Both the position numbers and the translations under genes were made by a program. From positions 9,705,001 to 9,769,000 of the forward strand of contig NC_068976.1 in the NCBI RefSeq assembly GCF_016808095.1: 64,000 bases of DNA. The letters run 5' to 3'. This DNA is from Vigna angularis (Eukaryota; Streptophyta; Magnoliopsida; Fabales; Fabaceae). Shown here piece after piece: positions 10,646 to 24,109 of this stretch; the stretch's first letter is position 1; each line of letters opens with the position of its first letter. Below the pieces are notes generated by a model. That model ran no database searches and was not told the origin of the DNA. It saw only the letters and a list, made by a program, of their open reading frames with translations.

Positions 10646-13339
10646 ATATATCCAAGCGAGCCTTGTACCTTTCTATGGTGTCATCGGCTTTATGCTTAAT
10701 TTTATACACCCACCTACAGCCAATGGAGTTTTTTCCAAGAGGGAGTTGAGTTAAGTACCAAGTGCCATTATCCTATAAAGCTTTGAGCTCCTTTTGCATG
10801 GTTGTTATCCATTCATGAATTTCCCTGGCCTTATTATATGACTTAGGCTCACTATTGGCATATATGGCCAATGTGTACTTTAGATGCTTTTCCGATAAAG
10901 AATCATATGAAAAAACATTTGAAATAGGATAAGGAGTCTTGTAACTATTTTTTACATGCAAAGATCTAGATGAGGACTGATTAACTTGATGTATGTAATC
11001 ATTTAGATATCCGGGGACCCTTCTAACTCTAATAGATCTTATGGAGCTCTGATCCTCTCTATCATTAGTAGGATGTGTACCATTATTAATGGTGGCATCT
11101 TCATTGTGATCATGTATTTGTCCAGTATCTTTATTCTCAAATGAGTTTTGAACTCCATCATAGTTTTGACCATACCAAAAATCATTAGGTAAGACACTTT
11201 TAATTTCTTTCTCAGTAGAGTTTGTCTCATTATTCTGTTACTCTTTGTAAGGGAAAATATTTTTATAGAAGATGACATTCCTACTTAAAAATATTTCCCT
11301 AGTACTAGTATCAAGTATAATACATCCTTTTACACCATTTTTATAACCTAAGAATACACATTTTCTAACTCTAGAATCAAGTTTATTTCTATTTTGCTCT
11401 AAAGTGGAAGCAAAACATAGACAACTAAATTATCTTAATTGTTTTGCTAAACTGATTCTTAATCTTTAAAATAAAATTCTGCAGTAGTTCCATAGTTTGA
11501 CCTTTATAGTGCATCAAAAAAGTCCAAGTGTGTCTACTATAACCATCAACTATGGTGAAAAAGTATTTATGTCCATGGATGGAAGATATATAAATACGAC
11601 CTCATATATCACAATGTATTAATTCAAAACAGTCAGCAAAAACAATTGTGCTTTGGGGAAAGGGTAATTTATGTTGTTTGACATAATGACAGATATCACA
11701 AACAATTTTAGATGGCATTTGAACATAAGGAAAAGTTTTATATATATGTTCTACGATTTTATGTCTAGAGTGGCCTAGTCTATAATGCCACACATCATCA
11801 TTGATACGTTTACAAGAAAAAATAGACTTAGGAAAATAGTCTTCACTAAAAATAGGAAAAGATTGCAGATAGTAAAGGCCTTTGTAAACAATAGCATGCC
11901 TAATCATCTTCAAGGTAGAACTATCCTGTATCTGACAAGTCTTAGAAGAAAAAGTTAGAGTGTAACTTATGTCCTTGGTCAGACTTTGGACATATATAAG
12001 ATTAAAGGAAAACTCTTGAATATAAAGTACATAAAAAATGATGAATTTTTTTTTAAATTAAATGGTTCCTGCATATTGGGCGGTTACTATAGAATTATTT
12101 GGAAGACTATTAGATATAGATTTAATTTTATGAAAAGTAATAAAATATTTTCTTTCATGAGTCACATGATCAGAGGCCCCATTGTCTATAATCCATGAAA
12201 AATTACCTTGGCTGTCTCCAAATGTGTTTATTTGCACTTGACTAATACTGTGTGAAGGGTTATCAATGCCCTTTATCATCTTTAGCAGTTTCTCCATCTG
12301 CTCAGGAGTAAAAGATTTCAAAGAATTGTTGTTATTGTTTTGTTGAGTATTATGAGTCTGGGTAGAATTAGAATCATCCTTACAAGCATTAGCATAACTG
12401 CATTTATTCTGTCCTCCCCTGTCTTGACTATTGTGGTTGTCATTTTTCTTGTATCATGGTGGGTAGCCATGCTTAGAACAACACTCGTCCATTGTATGAT
12501 TCATCTTGTGGCAATGGGAACATCGTTTCCCATAGTTGGGATTTCTCCCTCTTCCTCTTCCTTGTCCATGTGAGTTAGTGTCATGCCCTTGAGGTTTCTA
12601 GTTTGGTTTGTCAGTGGTGCTGGCCAAAATCTTGGAAGCATCATTCTGATTGATGGCTCCAGGATGTTGTCTTTCTTACTGCATAAGAAGGGAGAAGACC
12701 CTATTAATGTTGGGAAGGGGCTCCATCAAGAGAATATATGTTCTCACAGTATGATAGGTGTCATTTAAACCCTTTAGGAAGCAAATAACGTGTTCCACCT
12801 CTCTATATTTGAGAGAGACTCTAGACAAATCACAATTACGCAACTTGACAAGTGCAACAGGGTATGTGTCTAAGAGACTCTAATTCTTCCCAAAGAATCT
12901 TCAAGTTAGTAAAATACTGACTCACATTCCTCTCTCCTTGTTTGATAGAATGAATATCTTGGAGTAAATAAGAAATCTTAAAGTAATCACCTATAGAGAA
13001 TCTTTCTTTGAGTTCTTCCCACAGATCTTTGGCATTGTTAACATATATCACACTTTCGACAATTTGAGGAGAAAGGGTCTTGATAATCCAGGACAAAACC
13101 ATCATATCATATCTCTCCCAAGCATCAAACAAAAGATCAGTTCTTTGAGGTTTCTTGATACTGCCATCAATGAATTTGATTTTATTTTTGGAGAGAAGAA
13201 CTCTTTTCATATTCCTGCTCCAAGAGGAATATTTGGTCTCATTTAGAACCTAGGAGATGAGAGTAAGGACTGGATTTTCTCCAAGATATAGGTAAAAGGG
13301 GCTAGATGGGTGAGTTGTTGGATTTGGGTTGTCCATCAT
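10646..13339 (-). pseudogene. Ty1/copia gag-pol of a second lineage, broken (element C)
   Basis: Reading on the minus strand from 13339: a start MMDNPNP, a premature stop, a gag (12836-13210: LLFDAWERYDMMVLSWIIKT… KDLWEELKERF), a zinc-knuckle region (about 12440-12560), a protease block (WIIDNGASDHVT, about 12150-12220), GAG-pre-integrase (WHYRLGHSRHKI… CDICHYVKQHKL, 11602-11913) and then a short, stop-ridden integrase that lacks most of its catalytic core. The start of reverse transcriptase follows (EPKSYNKAREIHEWITTMQKEL, CRWVYKIKHKADDTIERYKARL), ending at about 10648. The remaining RT and its own RNase H are missing and replaced by element B sequence. This is a non-Sirevirus copia lineage, judged by the GKNSIGCRWVYKIKHKADDTIERYKARL-type RT start. 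Confidence 0.8.
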
Positions 13340-13370
13340 GGCAAGAACAGGTCGAGAAAAGGGTTAGTCT

Positions 13371-13380
13371 TCTGATACCA
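13371..13380 (-). other. Primer binding site of element C
   Basis: On the minus strand TGGTATCAGA follows immediately after the LTR, matching the initiator tRNA-Met primer site. Confidence 0.8.
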
Positions 13381-13680
13381 TATTAGAATAGAAATAGGAG
13401 AGAGAGAGAAGACTCGTATCTGAGTTGAAATAAAAGAAAGAAAGAGAGGGCTTGTGCGTGAGAGAAAGGGTGAACTTGAAGCTCACTTCAAGCATATTCC
13501 CGTGGCTGCTGGAAGAAGAAAGAAGAGAAAAATAAAGAGGGAAAACTTCATCGATAAGAGAACACTGAATCAAAACTTGTATTAGTATGTATATAGTGAT
13601 TCTGAAAGTTATGTACAAAGGGAAAAACACCTAACCTTAAATAGGTAAGGGAAAAAGAGAAACATGCTAAATTTCTAACA
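13381..13680 (-). repeat. Copia 5' LTR of element C (300 bp)
   Basis: On the minus strand it begins TGTTAGAA at 13680 and ends TTCTAATA at 13381 next to the primer site. The ends are inverted repeats with one mismatch. Its length of 300 bp is typical of short-LTR copia lineages. No matching 3' LTR is present. Confidence 0.8.
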
Positions 13681-15780
13681 TATAACTAACTTGATTATTT
13701 GATGAAGATCTTATAACTTTATAATAAGTGTTATAAATTATTTGTATTGATAAGTGATAATTCATCAATAATTTCATCTAAAATTTGTAGATATAATTAT
13801 ATTGCATAATGTAAATTACTTTCTAATATTACAATTATTGGATTATTAAACTTTTTAAGTCTTATGTCTTTTAATATCTTAAAAAGTTTGGCTTTGCATG
13901 TATCTATTTGAATTAATTCTAAGTGAATAAAATTTTGTGCTTATCTAAAAGTTATTCTTATAAGATGTTAATAATTTTATTATTTTTAGTTTCTGGATAA
14001 CTATATTTGATAATATGAATTTCATCTTTGACTAAAATTTATGTTGTTTATACAATTCACATTTTTTAAAGATTGGTATTAACCAATTATGTAAAAAGTT
14101 TTTTTATCATGTAATTTGTAATTTTTTATCTTTATTATTTTCTGAAGAAGAAGAAGCTTTATTTTGACTAATTCTTACTACTATTTATTTATCTTTATTT
14201 CTTAATCTTAAATCAGTAATATTATAAGTATTATTGGAGTAAAATGGTCTTTTTTTAAAATTGATGGGGTGGAGGCAGTAAAAGAATAACTACTGGATTT
14301 TAGACTTTTAGAATTCTTCTCTTTAGTTTTCCAACACTATAAAATTTTCTTAGGATTGTTAGTTAGCACTTACCAATAAGACAAAAATACAACTAATTAT
14401 TGCAATTGTTGTTAAATAGCCACCAGAGCTAACAAAGATACTCATTCATTCTCACACCAAACATTTGTTAAATTCAATTAGGCACCAACTAAATTTGTTA
14501 AAGTAGTTATTCTTAGATTTATTTAATTAGTTGTAACATAATTAGTAGAAGAAGTTAGTTGAAGTCACTTAACACAGCATTACTTCTAATTTAAAACCTC
14601 CCTAAAATAGGTTTACGACTCCTTTAATTTATGTATTCTTTTGTTAATGATTTTTAAATGGTCTAACTCACCTTAAATTCCTAATACTTTATCAATCAAG
14701 ATTCTAATAAATATATATTTTCTAGAGTTTCCTACATTTGGTGCTCTTTGAGCTAATTAAATTTCTTGAAATTTCTATTATTTGAGTTACTGTAGCAAAA
14801 TTCTAGCAATTGTCCACAACATACGCATACATATTTGGTTCTAGAATCAGCAAGACTCACTTTATAAATCAATATTTCATCTCTGTGCAATAAATCTCAA
14901 ATTTGAAAAATTCAAACATCAAACAATTTTTAGCATATGTCAACAACATTATAAACTATAAATTGAACATCACAACCATGACACATGTTTAATGAAATAA
15001 AAGATGTTGGATGGCTTGAAACCAAAATGGGTAGACCTATGATAAAATCTAACATTTTCTCAATTCGTAACACTTAAAGTTTGTTGAAAATCTTATATCA
15101 AACTAAAGATGTGCTGAAATTTCATATTATGAGTGAATACAAATATTATTTTGCAAGTTGAAGTTAAGTTAGATTTAAAATTGATTTTTTAAGATGATAT
15201 TAAAGTCTATTTTAACAAGGTTTGTTAGATTGATCATCCCATATGCAATTAGAATTACCAAACCAATTATAAATATTTGCTAGATCTATCTTGTCAATTG
15301 CAATTGAGATGCTACCATAGATTATCTATAAATATCTATTCTCATGAGAGATACTATCCTTGAAGATCTCACATTGACCAAAGATATAACTAAATTGTAG
15401 TATATATATAAGTAAAAGTAAACCACATTTGACTTGATAGTTGCAAATGCAATTTAAAACACTTTTAGGAGGTAAGGACTACTAAAAAATAACATCCTAA
15501 AAAGGGGTAACAAAGGTGTCATAAATGTATGTTAACAAGAGGAAAACATAAATTTAGATTGAGTTTAATATTGACTTATTGAGCAAAGGTATGACCACCA
15601 ATGTATTGAGCTTTTAGTATGATATTAGTAAACAGTAACACTAGCATACCACCAAGTAAAAGGATGATAGTAAACCCTACCAATTATGTTATTTGATACG
15701 TAAAGAACATAGTATCTCCTAGAAAAGATGGAGACAGTGAGAAAGAGAGACCATTCAAATTTTCACAGGACTCATTTTCT
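13681..15780. other. Intergenic DNA downstream of the H+-ATPase gene
   Basis: AT-rich sequence. No ORF of substance, LTR terminus, RNA gene or long repeat was recognised. The 15780-15896 end should contain the H+-ATPase 3'UTR, but no clear AATAAA hexamer was found there. Confidence 0.5.
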
Positions 15781-15896
15781 TATGTAACTTAAAAGATGGA
15801 TTGAGCATGGCCTTTGAGTCTTTCTTCGTCATTATATGTGATTTTTGTTTCAAAAAAAGCACTGAATCGATTCTTCTTGAAGCTTGTCCAAGCTCC

Positions 15897-18800
15897 TTAA
15901 ACTGTGTAATGCTGCTGAATTGTGTCAATGTCAAGCCCCTTCAGCTTCACCACTGACTCAACGTGTCCCTTTAGAGTATGAAGCTCCCTAAGCCTGTTAC
16001 ACAATTTCAACTATTATTAGAAAAACATCATACATATCATTCGTTGTTCCTCAGTATCACACATTGAAAAATCTTCCAGAGGAAGTATAATGGTATAAGT
16101 TTATGAGTTACCTTGCAACTTCAGCTCTTCTCTTGGCTTGTTCTGCAATCTCTGAAAGCTCCCTGTAGCTATTCTTGTCATTGAAAAGGTTGGAAGTTTC
16201 TGGTGGCTGAAGACCATGAAGTGTCCTCTGTGCAGCGGCCCATTGAGCCTCCCTCTCTTCTTTTCCATAGTCTTTCTTTGTGGTGAAAGCAGTCTGTGAT
16301 CAGGGAACATGAACATGAACATGAACATGAACATGATATGAACCTCTGTACCTTTGGAGTAGATCAAGAATGCAACAAGTGTTAAATAGGAGAAAATGGA
16401 AAGAACATACCTTGTTCTCCAAAAGATTGTCCCAGGCCTTCCCACTTAGTATATAGCGGATTGCAAATTTGAGAAAATCAAGAGGGATATAGGTTACCAA
16501 ACTGTAAAGCCAGATTACACCAGCCCATCCCCATCCCATTCCCTGTATTCTTGCAAAGCCCCAGTTAGCATATACTGCTATAAAAGTTGCTACCTGTCAA
16601 TTACAGCACAAGTTTTTGTTACCACCAAAGGAAGCCAAGAAAACTAAACAATCGTTTGCATTTAGTAGCAGATCTTTTTCTTTTCCTTTTGGTTGTTTTG
16701 GAGAGGAGTAAATGCATAACTTAATGATCAAGACATGTCTAAACATGACTAATGCTGCTTGAATTTGGATTCTCGGCTGAGTTTTTTATGATGAACCTTT
16801 AAAATACATTGATAGACACTAATTTTGATGTTTTGAAGTATATTAAAAATCTTTTTAATATACCACCATCAGTGTATTTTAAAAGTTCAGTAGAAGAACA
16901 ACTCAAAAAACTCAGTGACTCGTGATGCTTCTACAATCTAAGATTAGACAACAATGAAAACAATGACAACAAAAACAAAGTCTTAGGTTGGCTCAGATAA
17001 TACAAAAATACTGAACTCAGATAACTAAGAAACAATTTCATGTAACACTTCTGATGGGAGAATAGGAGGTTGAATCTTACCAACTGAGCAATCAGAAAAG
17101 CTCCTAGTAGGAGAAGACCTGGTCTTTCAACAAAAGACCAACTGCGGGACCTTGTGACAAAGATTAGAGCCTGACTTATTATACTGACTTGTAGGTATAA
17201 GGCTGCCATCATTTCTTCAGGGCTCTCTTTCAGTGGCCTCACACCAAACTTGCTCTGCAAGAGTGAAAGTTATGCTCATAGACCTTGGTTTTCAACAAGT
17301 TGGAGATCATATTGAGGTAAAAGAGAAACAAGAGTACAAATTATGTACCGAGAAGAAGTTGGTATCTTTCATTGCCCAGAAAAATATCACTGTCATTAGA
17401 GCCATGTAGCTGCCTAGCACAACGCCGGTAGCAAATATCTCCCTCAGTTTCCAGCTATCAGGAAGTGGAGATGGTTTAACTCTATCCTTTGATATAGTCA
17501 TAATGGTACCTAAAAGTAAGGTAGTATAATGACATCAGTTTAAAGATTTTAGCAGAAATGAAAAACTCAAACATGGAAATCAAGAAAATGTTATTACCAT
17601 CATTTAGTATGGCAATAATCAAAACCATGAAGGGTGCAAAGTCAAATTTCCAGATCAACGCAATAAACAAGAAACCAAACTACCAAAATAAAAAATAAAC
17701 CGCATTAGTTTATGATTCAACTTCATAAAAATGTAGAAAAAAACTGACAAATTTTTGTATCAACCCAATTCCAACACTTACCACAATACGGATGGTGATT
17801 GACACAGCATAGATCTGTTTCACAATTGAATTTTTAGATATTAGACAGACATAAACGCTAAAATAAAGCCAAATAGTTAAGGGAAGCAGGGAAACTAACA
17901 GTATAGTTCTTCATCCTCTGGAAAATTGCCCTGCTGGTCAGCACTGCACTAATAATGACACTTAGACCAGGTTCGGTAAGGACAATATCAGAAGCACTTC
18001 TAGCAGCATCTGTGGCATCAGCAACAGCAATTCCAATATCTGCTTTCTTTAATGCAGGGGCATCGTTTACACCATCTCCAGTCATTCCACATATATGCTT
18101 CCTCTCTTGCAGCCGCTTAACAATTTCATATTTGTGCTCTACGGTATCATACAAAGAGCAAAGGATTAAAACATTTGAGTTGTTTCTCAATTTGAAACAT
18201 AATTACATTCCTGATAAATATTTAGCAGTTTCCATACTTGCATAGAACTTGAAGCCATGGAAAAATAAAGGGTGTTTGAAATAGTTGAAAGAGAAAGAAA
18301 TTGATGATTTGGTCATCATTACTGTTATCATCTGAACAATGAAGTGAATTATATAACACTTTGAGTAAAATATGGTAAACTCGTTACATATATAAATCTA
18401 AAGGACATACCAGGAAAGACTCCTGCAAATCCATCAGCCTTCTCAATCAACTCATCTACTGGAAGAGCTGAAATAGAGGCATCCTTGTCTTGACCAAGCA
18501 ATGCAGATGAAGGATACATGTTTGTTCCCATTCCGAGCCTTCGACCCGTTTCCTTTCCAATGGCAAGCTGATCCCCTATAGTATGGCAGATCCAAAAGCA
18601 AGTTCAGAGCTATAGGCTTTCATTATACAGTTCAAGCTACAACAAATCATGACTTCAAATCGTACCGGTAATCATCTTAACATTCACACCAAGGTTAAGA
18701 GCTCTTCTAATGGTTTCAGCACTGTCATGCCTGGGAGGATCAAACAATGGTAGCAGACCAACAAATTGCCATGGTCCACCAGCAGCGTCTTTTGATTTTT

Positions 18801-21800
18801 CAGGTACTTCCTGTTGCACAGATCATACGAGGCTTCAATAAAGGAAGGGTTTTCGTTTCTAATCAAATATAAAATTAGACACGGGGTTAATAGCTTTGCC
18901 TACCTGTCTTGCAACACCTAAAGACCGAAGTCCACGCTCAGCAAACTTATCAATCACTGCATGAACCTTTTTTCTGACATCCTCTTTGCAGTTGCAAAGG
19001 GTGATTATCTGAAGCGGGAGAAAAACATTGTTTTTCATCTTCAAAAACAAATCACAAGATTGTACCAATGAAACTCATATTTACCTGCTCAGGAGCCCCT
19101 TTGCTAGCTCTATGCCAATTTCCATCAGAATCAATGTAGGTAAGTGCAGTCCTCTTGTCTACAGGATTGAATGGAAGGAAATGTACCTCCCTGATACCAC
19201 TACGTGCCTGATCAATCAAAACATCAAAATTATGCTTATATCCAAAATTCAAGTTCAAAAGATTTAGATTTTGGTACATTACCTCCTTTGGGTCAGCAAG
19301 CATGCCAACAATTGCAGCATCAATGGCATCCTGATTTTCAGTCCTGGAAGCTCTGGCTGCTAGAAGGATAACATACTCTTTCTCAACACCCTTAGCAAAC
19401 ACCTCAATCAAGTTTCTATCAACACTCAACTTATTCAAAGTGAGAGTCCCAGTTTTGTCACTGCACAGGACATCCATCCCTGCCATTTCCTCAATTGCTG
19501 TCATTCTTTTTGTGATGGCACCCTGCTGAGAAAGCCTGTGAGAACCAATGGCCATGGTGACAGACAACACAGTTGGCATGGCAATGGGGATTCCTCCAAT
19601 CAAGAGCACTAACAGATTGTCAATTCCATCCCTGTACTTTCGGCGTTGAATTGGGTACATGACTATGAGCTCGATGGCGATTCCAACAGCAATTGAGCAA
19701 ATGCAGAAGTTACCAATTGCTGTGAGTACTTTCTGAAAATGTCCAACTTGGTTGGTGCTGTCCACAAGATGTGCTGCTTTGCCAAAAAAGGTGTGCACTC
19801 CAGTGGCTATCACAACTGCTTCTATCTCTCCCTTCTTAACAGTTGATCCTGAAAACACTTCATCTGAGGAACTCTTTGTCACTGGAAGAGATTCTCCAGT
19901 CAAAGCAGACTGATCAACACTCAAAGGATCGCCCTCAAGAAGACGAGCATCAGCTGGAATGATATCTCCTAACTTGATGCTGATTATGTCTCCTGGTACT
20001 AAAATTGCAGCATCTTGTTCACTCCATCGGCCATCCCTTAGTACCTAAAATTAATGCAACAGAAATTTCAACAAACATTGATAAAATAAAAATGGTTGCA
20101 TAAATGGTGCAAACACTTGAATCAACAAGGAGTTAATATACAATTTGATCTCTAAAACTGACAACTTGTATTGCTCTTCTATTATGATTGTTTTCATCTA
20201 TACAAAATTAGTCCTTTGAACAATGAAATCGTTACAAGTTCACAGCTTAGTCAGACAAACTTAAGTACTAAACTTTCTTACAATTATTTAAGTCCTTTTG
20301 ATGCCGTTCTTTAATCAGAATTGAAGTTTCTATGTAGACATTTAATGCTAGCCTTGCTTACACAAATCTCTGAGGTGAAACTAGTTTTTAGTCACCAAAA
20401 ACACCTAAGAGACTGTATCTTAAGTTTTGTCTTAAACTCATTATCAAGCCAAAACTTTCGGAGACAAAAACAGTACCAGTTGCAACTTTCAAGGACCCAA
20501 TTGTGCATTAGCTCTGTTAAAAAGTGAGTTAAAGTGAAAACCTTTGTCTTGGGAGCTAAACCAGCCATAAGAGCAGCAGCAGCATTTCCAGCATTGTTTT
20601 CCTCAATAAAACTGATTGTGGAGTTTATCACTAGCAGAGAAATGATTCCCACAAAATCTTGCCAATCTGGTGGCCTTCCTCCTCCGTTTGCCAAAGCAAT
20701 GGCCATGATAGCAGCAGCTTCCATGACCCAAGACAAAGGGTTCCACATAAAGCCCAAGAACTTCAAAACCTTGCTCTCCTGTTACATGACCCAACAAGAC
20801 ATCATCAACCACATTCATCTAATGAAGGAAAAAACATAAACTGCAAAGTTTTTTGTGGAAAAAACATACCTTTTTCTCTTCCAATTTGTTTGGTCCAAAG
20901 ACTTGGAGCCTGTTGGCTCCTTCGTCTGAGGTTAGACCTGCTCTTGAACATTTCAGCTGCTCAAACACTTCTTCTATTGGAATCCGTTCCTGGGAACAAG
21001 GTTATGTTCAATCATTGTTATTCCTCAAAATACTCAACAACATGCACAAAAATGTGTTCAAATTCTATGTAGTTCATTAATTTTGCTCTTTCAGAAATAC
21101 TGCTACTAATAATAGTAGTGAAATAATGGTTAAGATGTTCATTCCTTCAGAAGTTTAGTTTCTCAAAATTCTGCAAAACTTCACATCAAAGTTCTTCAAT
21201 CTGTTAGCAACAGTAGTGTCCACCCCACAAATAAATCATTAAAAATAGAGTAAAATAATACCAAAGAAAATTAAAATTAATATAAGTTGATATAAAATTT
21301 AACCTGATTTTTTTAGAATTATTTTTTTAATATGCATTGATTGAAATTCGTGGGAAAATGACTTGGTTAATTTTAATTGCAAAATTATTCAACTGAAAAG
21401 AAAAAAATAGTTAAGACATTTTCATGGAATCCAATCGACGAATTGAACTGTAATTGAGTTAGATTTAAAAATCTATTGAAAAGGATGCAGATTTTAGAGT
21501 TTCACACTCAAAGAATATTCGATTTCCTTTTTGTGTTGAAATCTTGAAAAGTAAAATAAAACAATATGGAAATTCTATAGATGGATGAAACAATAAGAAC
21601 AAAAACATATGTATCAATTTTAATATTGCCTTTTTATAATTTTGCTTATTAAGGTTTTTGTTCATTTTCAACCAAAACCTTAATAATTGGAAACTATTAA
21701 AAACCGATAATAAAGGCTATGAAAATTAAAACTCAAATAAACTGAGAGAATAATAATAAAATGAAGAATAACCAATTTCTTAAAGTGAATAATGACAAAA

Positions 21801-23780
21801 AAACACGATAAAAATAAACATCAAATTATTCGAATAACCAATTTCTAACCTTAATTTCAATTAAATCGTCTAATTTTATCCACTTTGAAATAAAATGAAA
21901 TATGTCACGGATTCTTCTTGTTATCTTTCTACAAAAATTTACAGAAAAAAACAACAATACAATTTAAGTAAAACTTATATACGTTTTTTTCGATAAAATA
22001 GTTAGCTTTTTTATTTTTATTTAATATAAAATTGAAATTCACACTTAATTTTGTGAAAAAAAAGCATTTCACATACTTGAAAAAGTTAAATAAAAAATAA
22101 AAAAATCTTAGAATTCTTATGCGAAAGAGTGTAAAGGAAAACAGTGAAGGGTGCCGTGGCAGAAGAAACAACAACTATTTTTAGTTCTTATATGCCGCCG
22201 CTGATGATCATCATCGTACGGTGTAGATTTATCGGAATTTACAAAATGCGAAATGTTTTTTCTTTTCTTTCCTCAGCGAAAACATAATCACAACAACCTT
22301 ATTCCCTGTCATTTCATTTAATTCAATTTTCCATTCCGTACACTTTTAATCCTTTTTAAATTAAAAATTTTAAAAATAAGAAATATGTTTGAATTTTTTT
22401 AATATACTTTTGTTGTATTTTTAAAATACATTAATTTTGATAGACTAAAATTTTAAAATATTATACCAAAAGTTAAGAAAAGGAAATAAAATTCGAAAAA
22501 TAAAACTATAGGTTATCGGTTATTTCGTCTCTATCAAACATTTATGGATTCCACCTTAAAAAATAAATCTGAATTCTCTTTTTTGTATTTTATTTCTATT
22601 ATACTTTGGAATTACACTGAGATATATTATTAGTAATGAATAATTAGGATTAAAATTAAGCAAATGGTGGTTACATAGTTAATACTTATGAACAATTATG
22701 ATTAATAAGTTGTGGAAATTTCAAACAACAACGAAAGCTATTCAATGATATGATAAGAAGCTGGAAAAAAAGGAGAATTTTATTGACTTCGCATAAAAGG
22801 TCACACATTTAATTACTAAATTGCGTTTTGGGTAGTCAGAGATTAGCAATTTCCCAAAAGTAGGTAGCGACCCAATTACGTATATCCTAAGAAATTTCAT
22901 CATACATCTTTTATGTATTCTTTCAAATACGTACCAAATACGTATATTCTAAATATGTAAACAACAAACTACATATGAATCTTCTGAATCATTGAAGAGA
23001 AGAAAGATTAATAATAATATGCAAACATATCTAATGAATTATCTAGGTGTTAGATATCATAGGTTAATAATGATATTCTTGCCTAGCAAAAAATGATTAA
23101 TAATTATTTATTTTGAGAATTTATAGCTTCTACAAGTACACTGGCAGAATATACCCACCTCACAAAAATAACTGTCATAAATTTATTTATTTTTTATCGG
23201 ATTTGGAGGGGAACACTGCAAATTAAATTTTCATTCAGAAGTCGTGAATTTCGAAGAAAAAAAATATATATGATTTTTAAAAAACATACAAAATAGTTAA
23301 CACCGCCAGAAAAATTAATACTCTGAAGTAAAATAATAATTAAAAATTAAAAATTAAAAATTTAATCATGTTTCATTTAAAATTATGAAAATATTTGATT
23401 TCCATTCATGATGAATTGAGAAAAGAATAATTGTTTGTAAAAATAATTGTTTGTAAAATAAAGAGCACTTTTCTGAACTTCGTACCATTTTCTTGATAAA
23501 TGAAAAGGGCCAGAAACATTTTTCCAGAAAGAAAAAAAATTATTTTACAACCAAGAATCTAATTCTTTAATTATATTTATTCTGAAAATTCAATTGATAT
23601 TATTATTTTATGAAAATGAATTGTTAAGTGGGTGTTTTGTTTTTTGTTTTTTGTTTGGAGTTTTAGAAAACAAGAAGAAAATGGCGATTTTAATGATGAG
23701 AAAGAAAAGAGTAGAGATGGAGACGAAAGAGAAAAGGGCACAGAGAATTTGGCAGAAAAAACAAAAGGAAGATGTAACAG

Positions 23781-23812
<32 letters not shown>

Positions 23813-23861
23813 CCAGATCGACGTTCTCGTTCTTGATCTCTTCGAGGCTGATGCCACCCAT
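15897..23861 (-). CDS. Plasma-membrane H+-ATPase (P3A-type), 16 exons, complete
   Basis: Proton pump of the plasma membrane (P-type ATPase, AHA family): couples ATP hydrolysis to H+ export and sets membrane potential. Exons: 23814-23861, 20870-20989, 20542-20778, 19283-20044, 19085-19207, 18904-19008, 18666-18810, 18411-18575, 17900-18138, 17782-17814, 17598-17679, 17349-17509, 17081-17254, 16411-16593, 16112-16293, 15897-15993. Every intron is GT-AG and every join keeps frame, giving 951 residues (family about 950). The start is [16 protein letters not shown]. Landmarks: TGES at 184-187 (actuator), DKTGTLT with the phosphorylated Asp331, KGAPEQ in the nucleotide domain, [18 protein letters not shown] hinge, Asp686 in the sixth membrane helix (equivalent of AHA2 Asp684), and the autoinhibitory tail ending QQHYTV, whose Thr950 creates the 14-3-3 site when phosphorylated. 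Intron 1 is 2.8 kb. Exon 10 is only 33 nt. No defect seen. The N-terminus looks like the AHA1/2 subfamily, with moderate certainty. Confidence 0.97.
16305..16334. repeat. (GAACAT)5 microsatellite
   Basis: Five hexamer units in the intron between H+-ATPase exons 14 and 15, a few bases upstream of the exon-15 acceptor on the minus strand. Confidence 0.9.
23780..23810. repeat. (GAA)10 microsatellite at the start of H+-ATPase intron 1
   Basis: On the transcribed strand this is a (TTC)n tract beginning four bases after the exon-1 donor GT. It is part of a longer pyrimidine-rich stretch covering the leader and exon-1 boundary. Confidence 0.9.
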
Positions 23862-24100
23862 GATGGATGGATGAAGGAAGGTGAAGAAAAAGAAGAAGAA
23901 ATGGTGAGAGAGATGAAGGAAGAAGGAGAAAGAGAGGGTTAAATAGAGATGTTGAGTGGAAAAGTCCAAAAGAAAATAAATGCAGAGAGGGGAAAAAGGA
24001 AGCAGAAAGAAAGAGATTGAAGGTGAAGAAGGTGAAGAAGGTGAAAATGAAGCCGTGAACTTCTCTGCCTGCTCCCTTTCTCAACTCTCATTTATATATA
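23862..24100 (-). promoter_or_regulatory. H+-ATPase core promoter and CT-rich 5'UTR
   Basis: A TATATATAAA box lies on the minus strand at 24091-24100, so transcription should start near 24060-24070. The leader down to the ATG at 23861 is about 200 bases and dominated by CTT/TTC repeats, which resemble the pyrimidine-rich (Y patch/CT) leaders of many plant genes. Three long minus-strand open frames in this stretch are consequences of that composition. Confidence 0.55.
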
Positions 24101-24109
24101 CATCATCTG

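Noticed and set aside
23577..24084. Long minus-strand ORFs over the H+-ATPase leader
   Set aside because: They come from the CTT/TTC-rich 5'UTR and run through the exon-1 donor. Only the 48-base exon 1 within them is coding.
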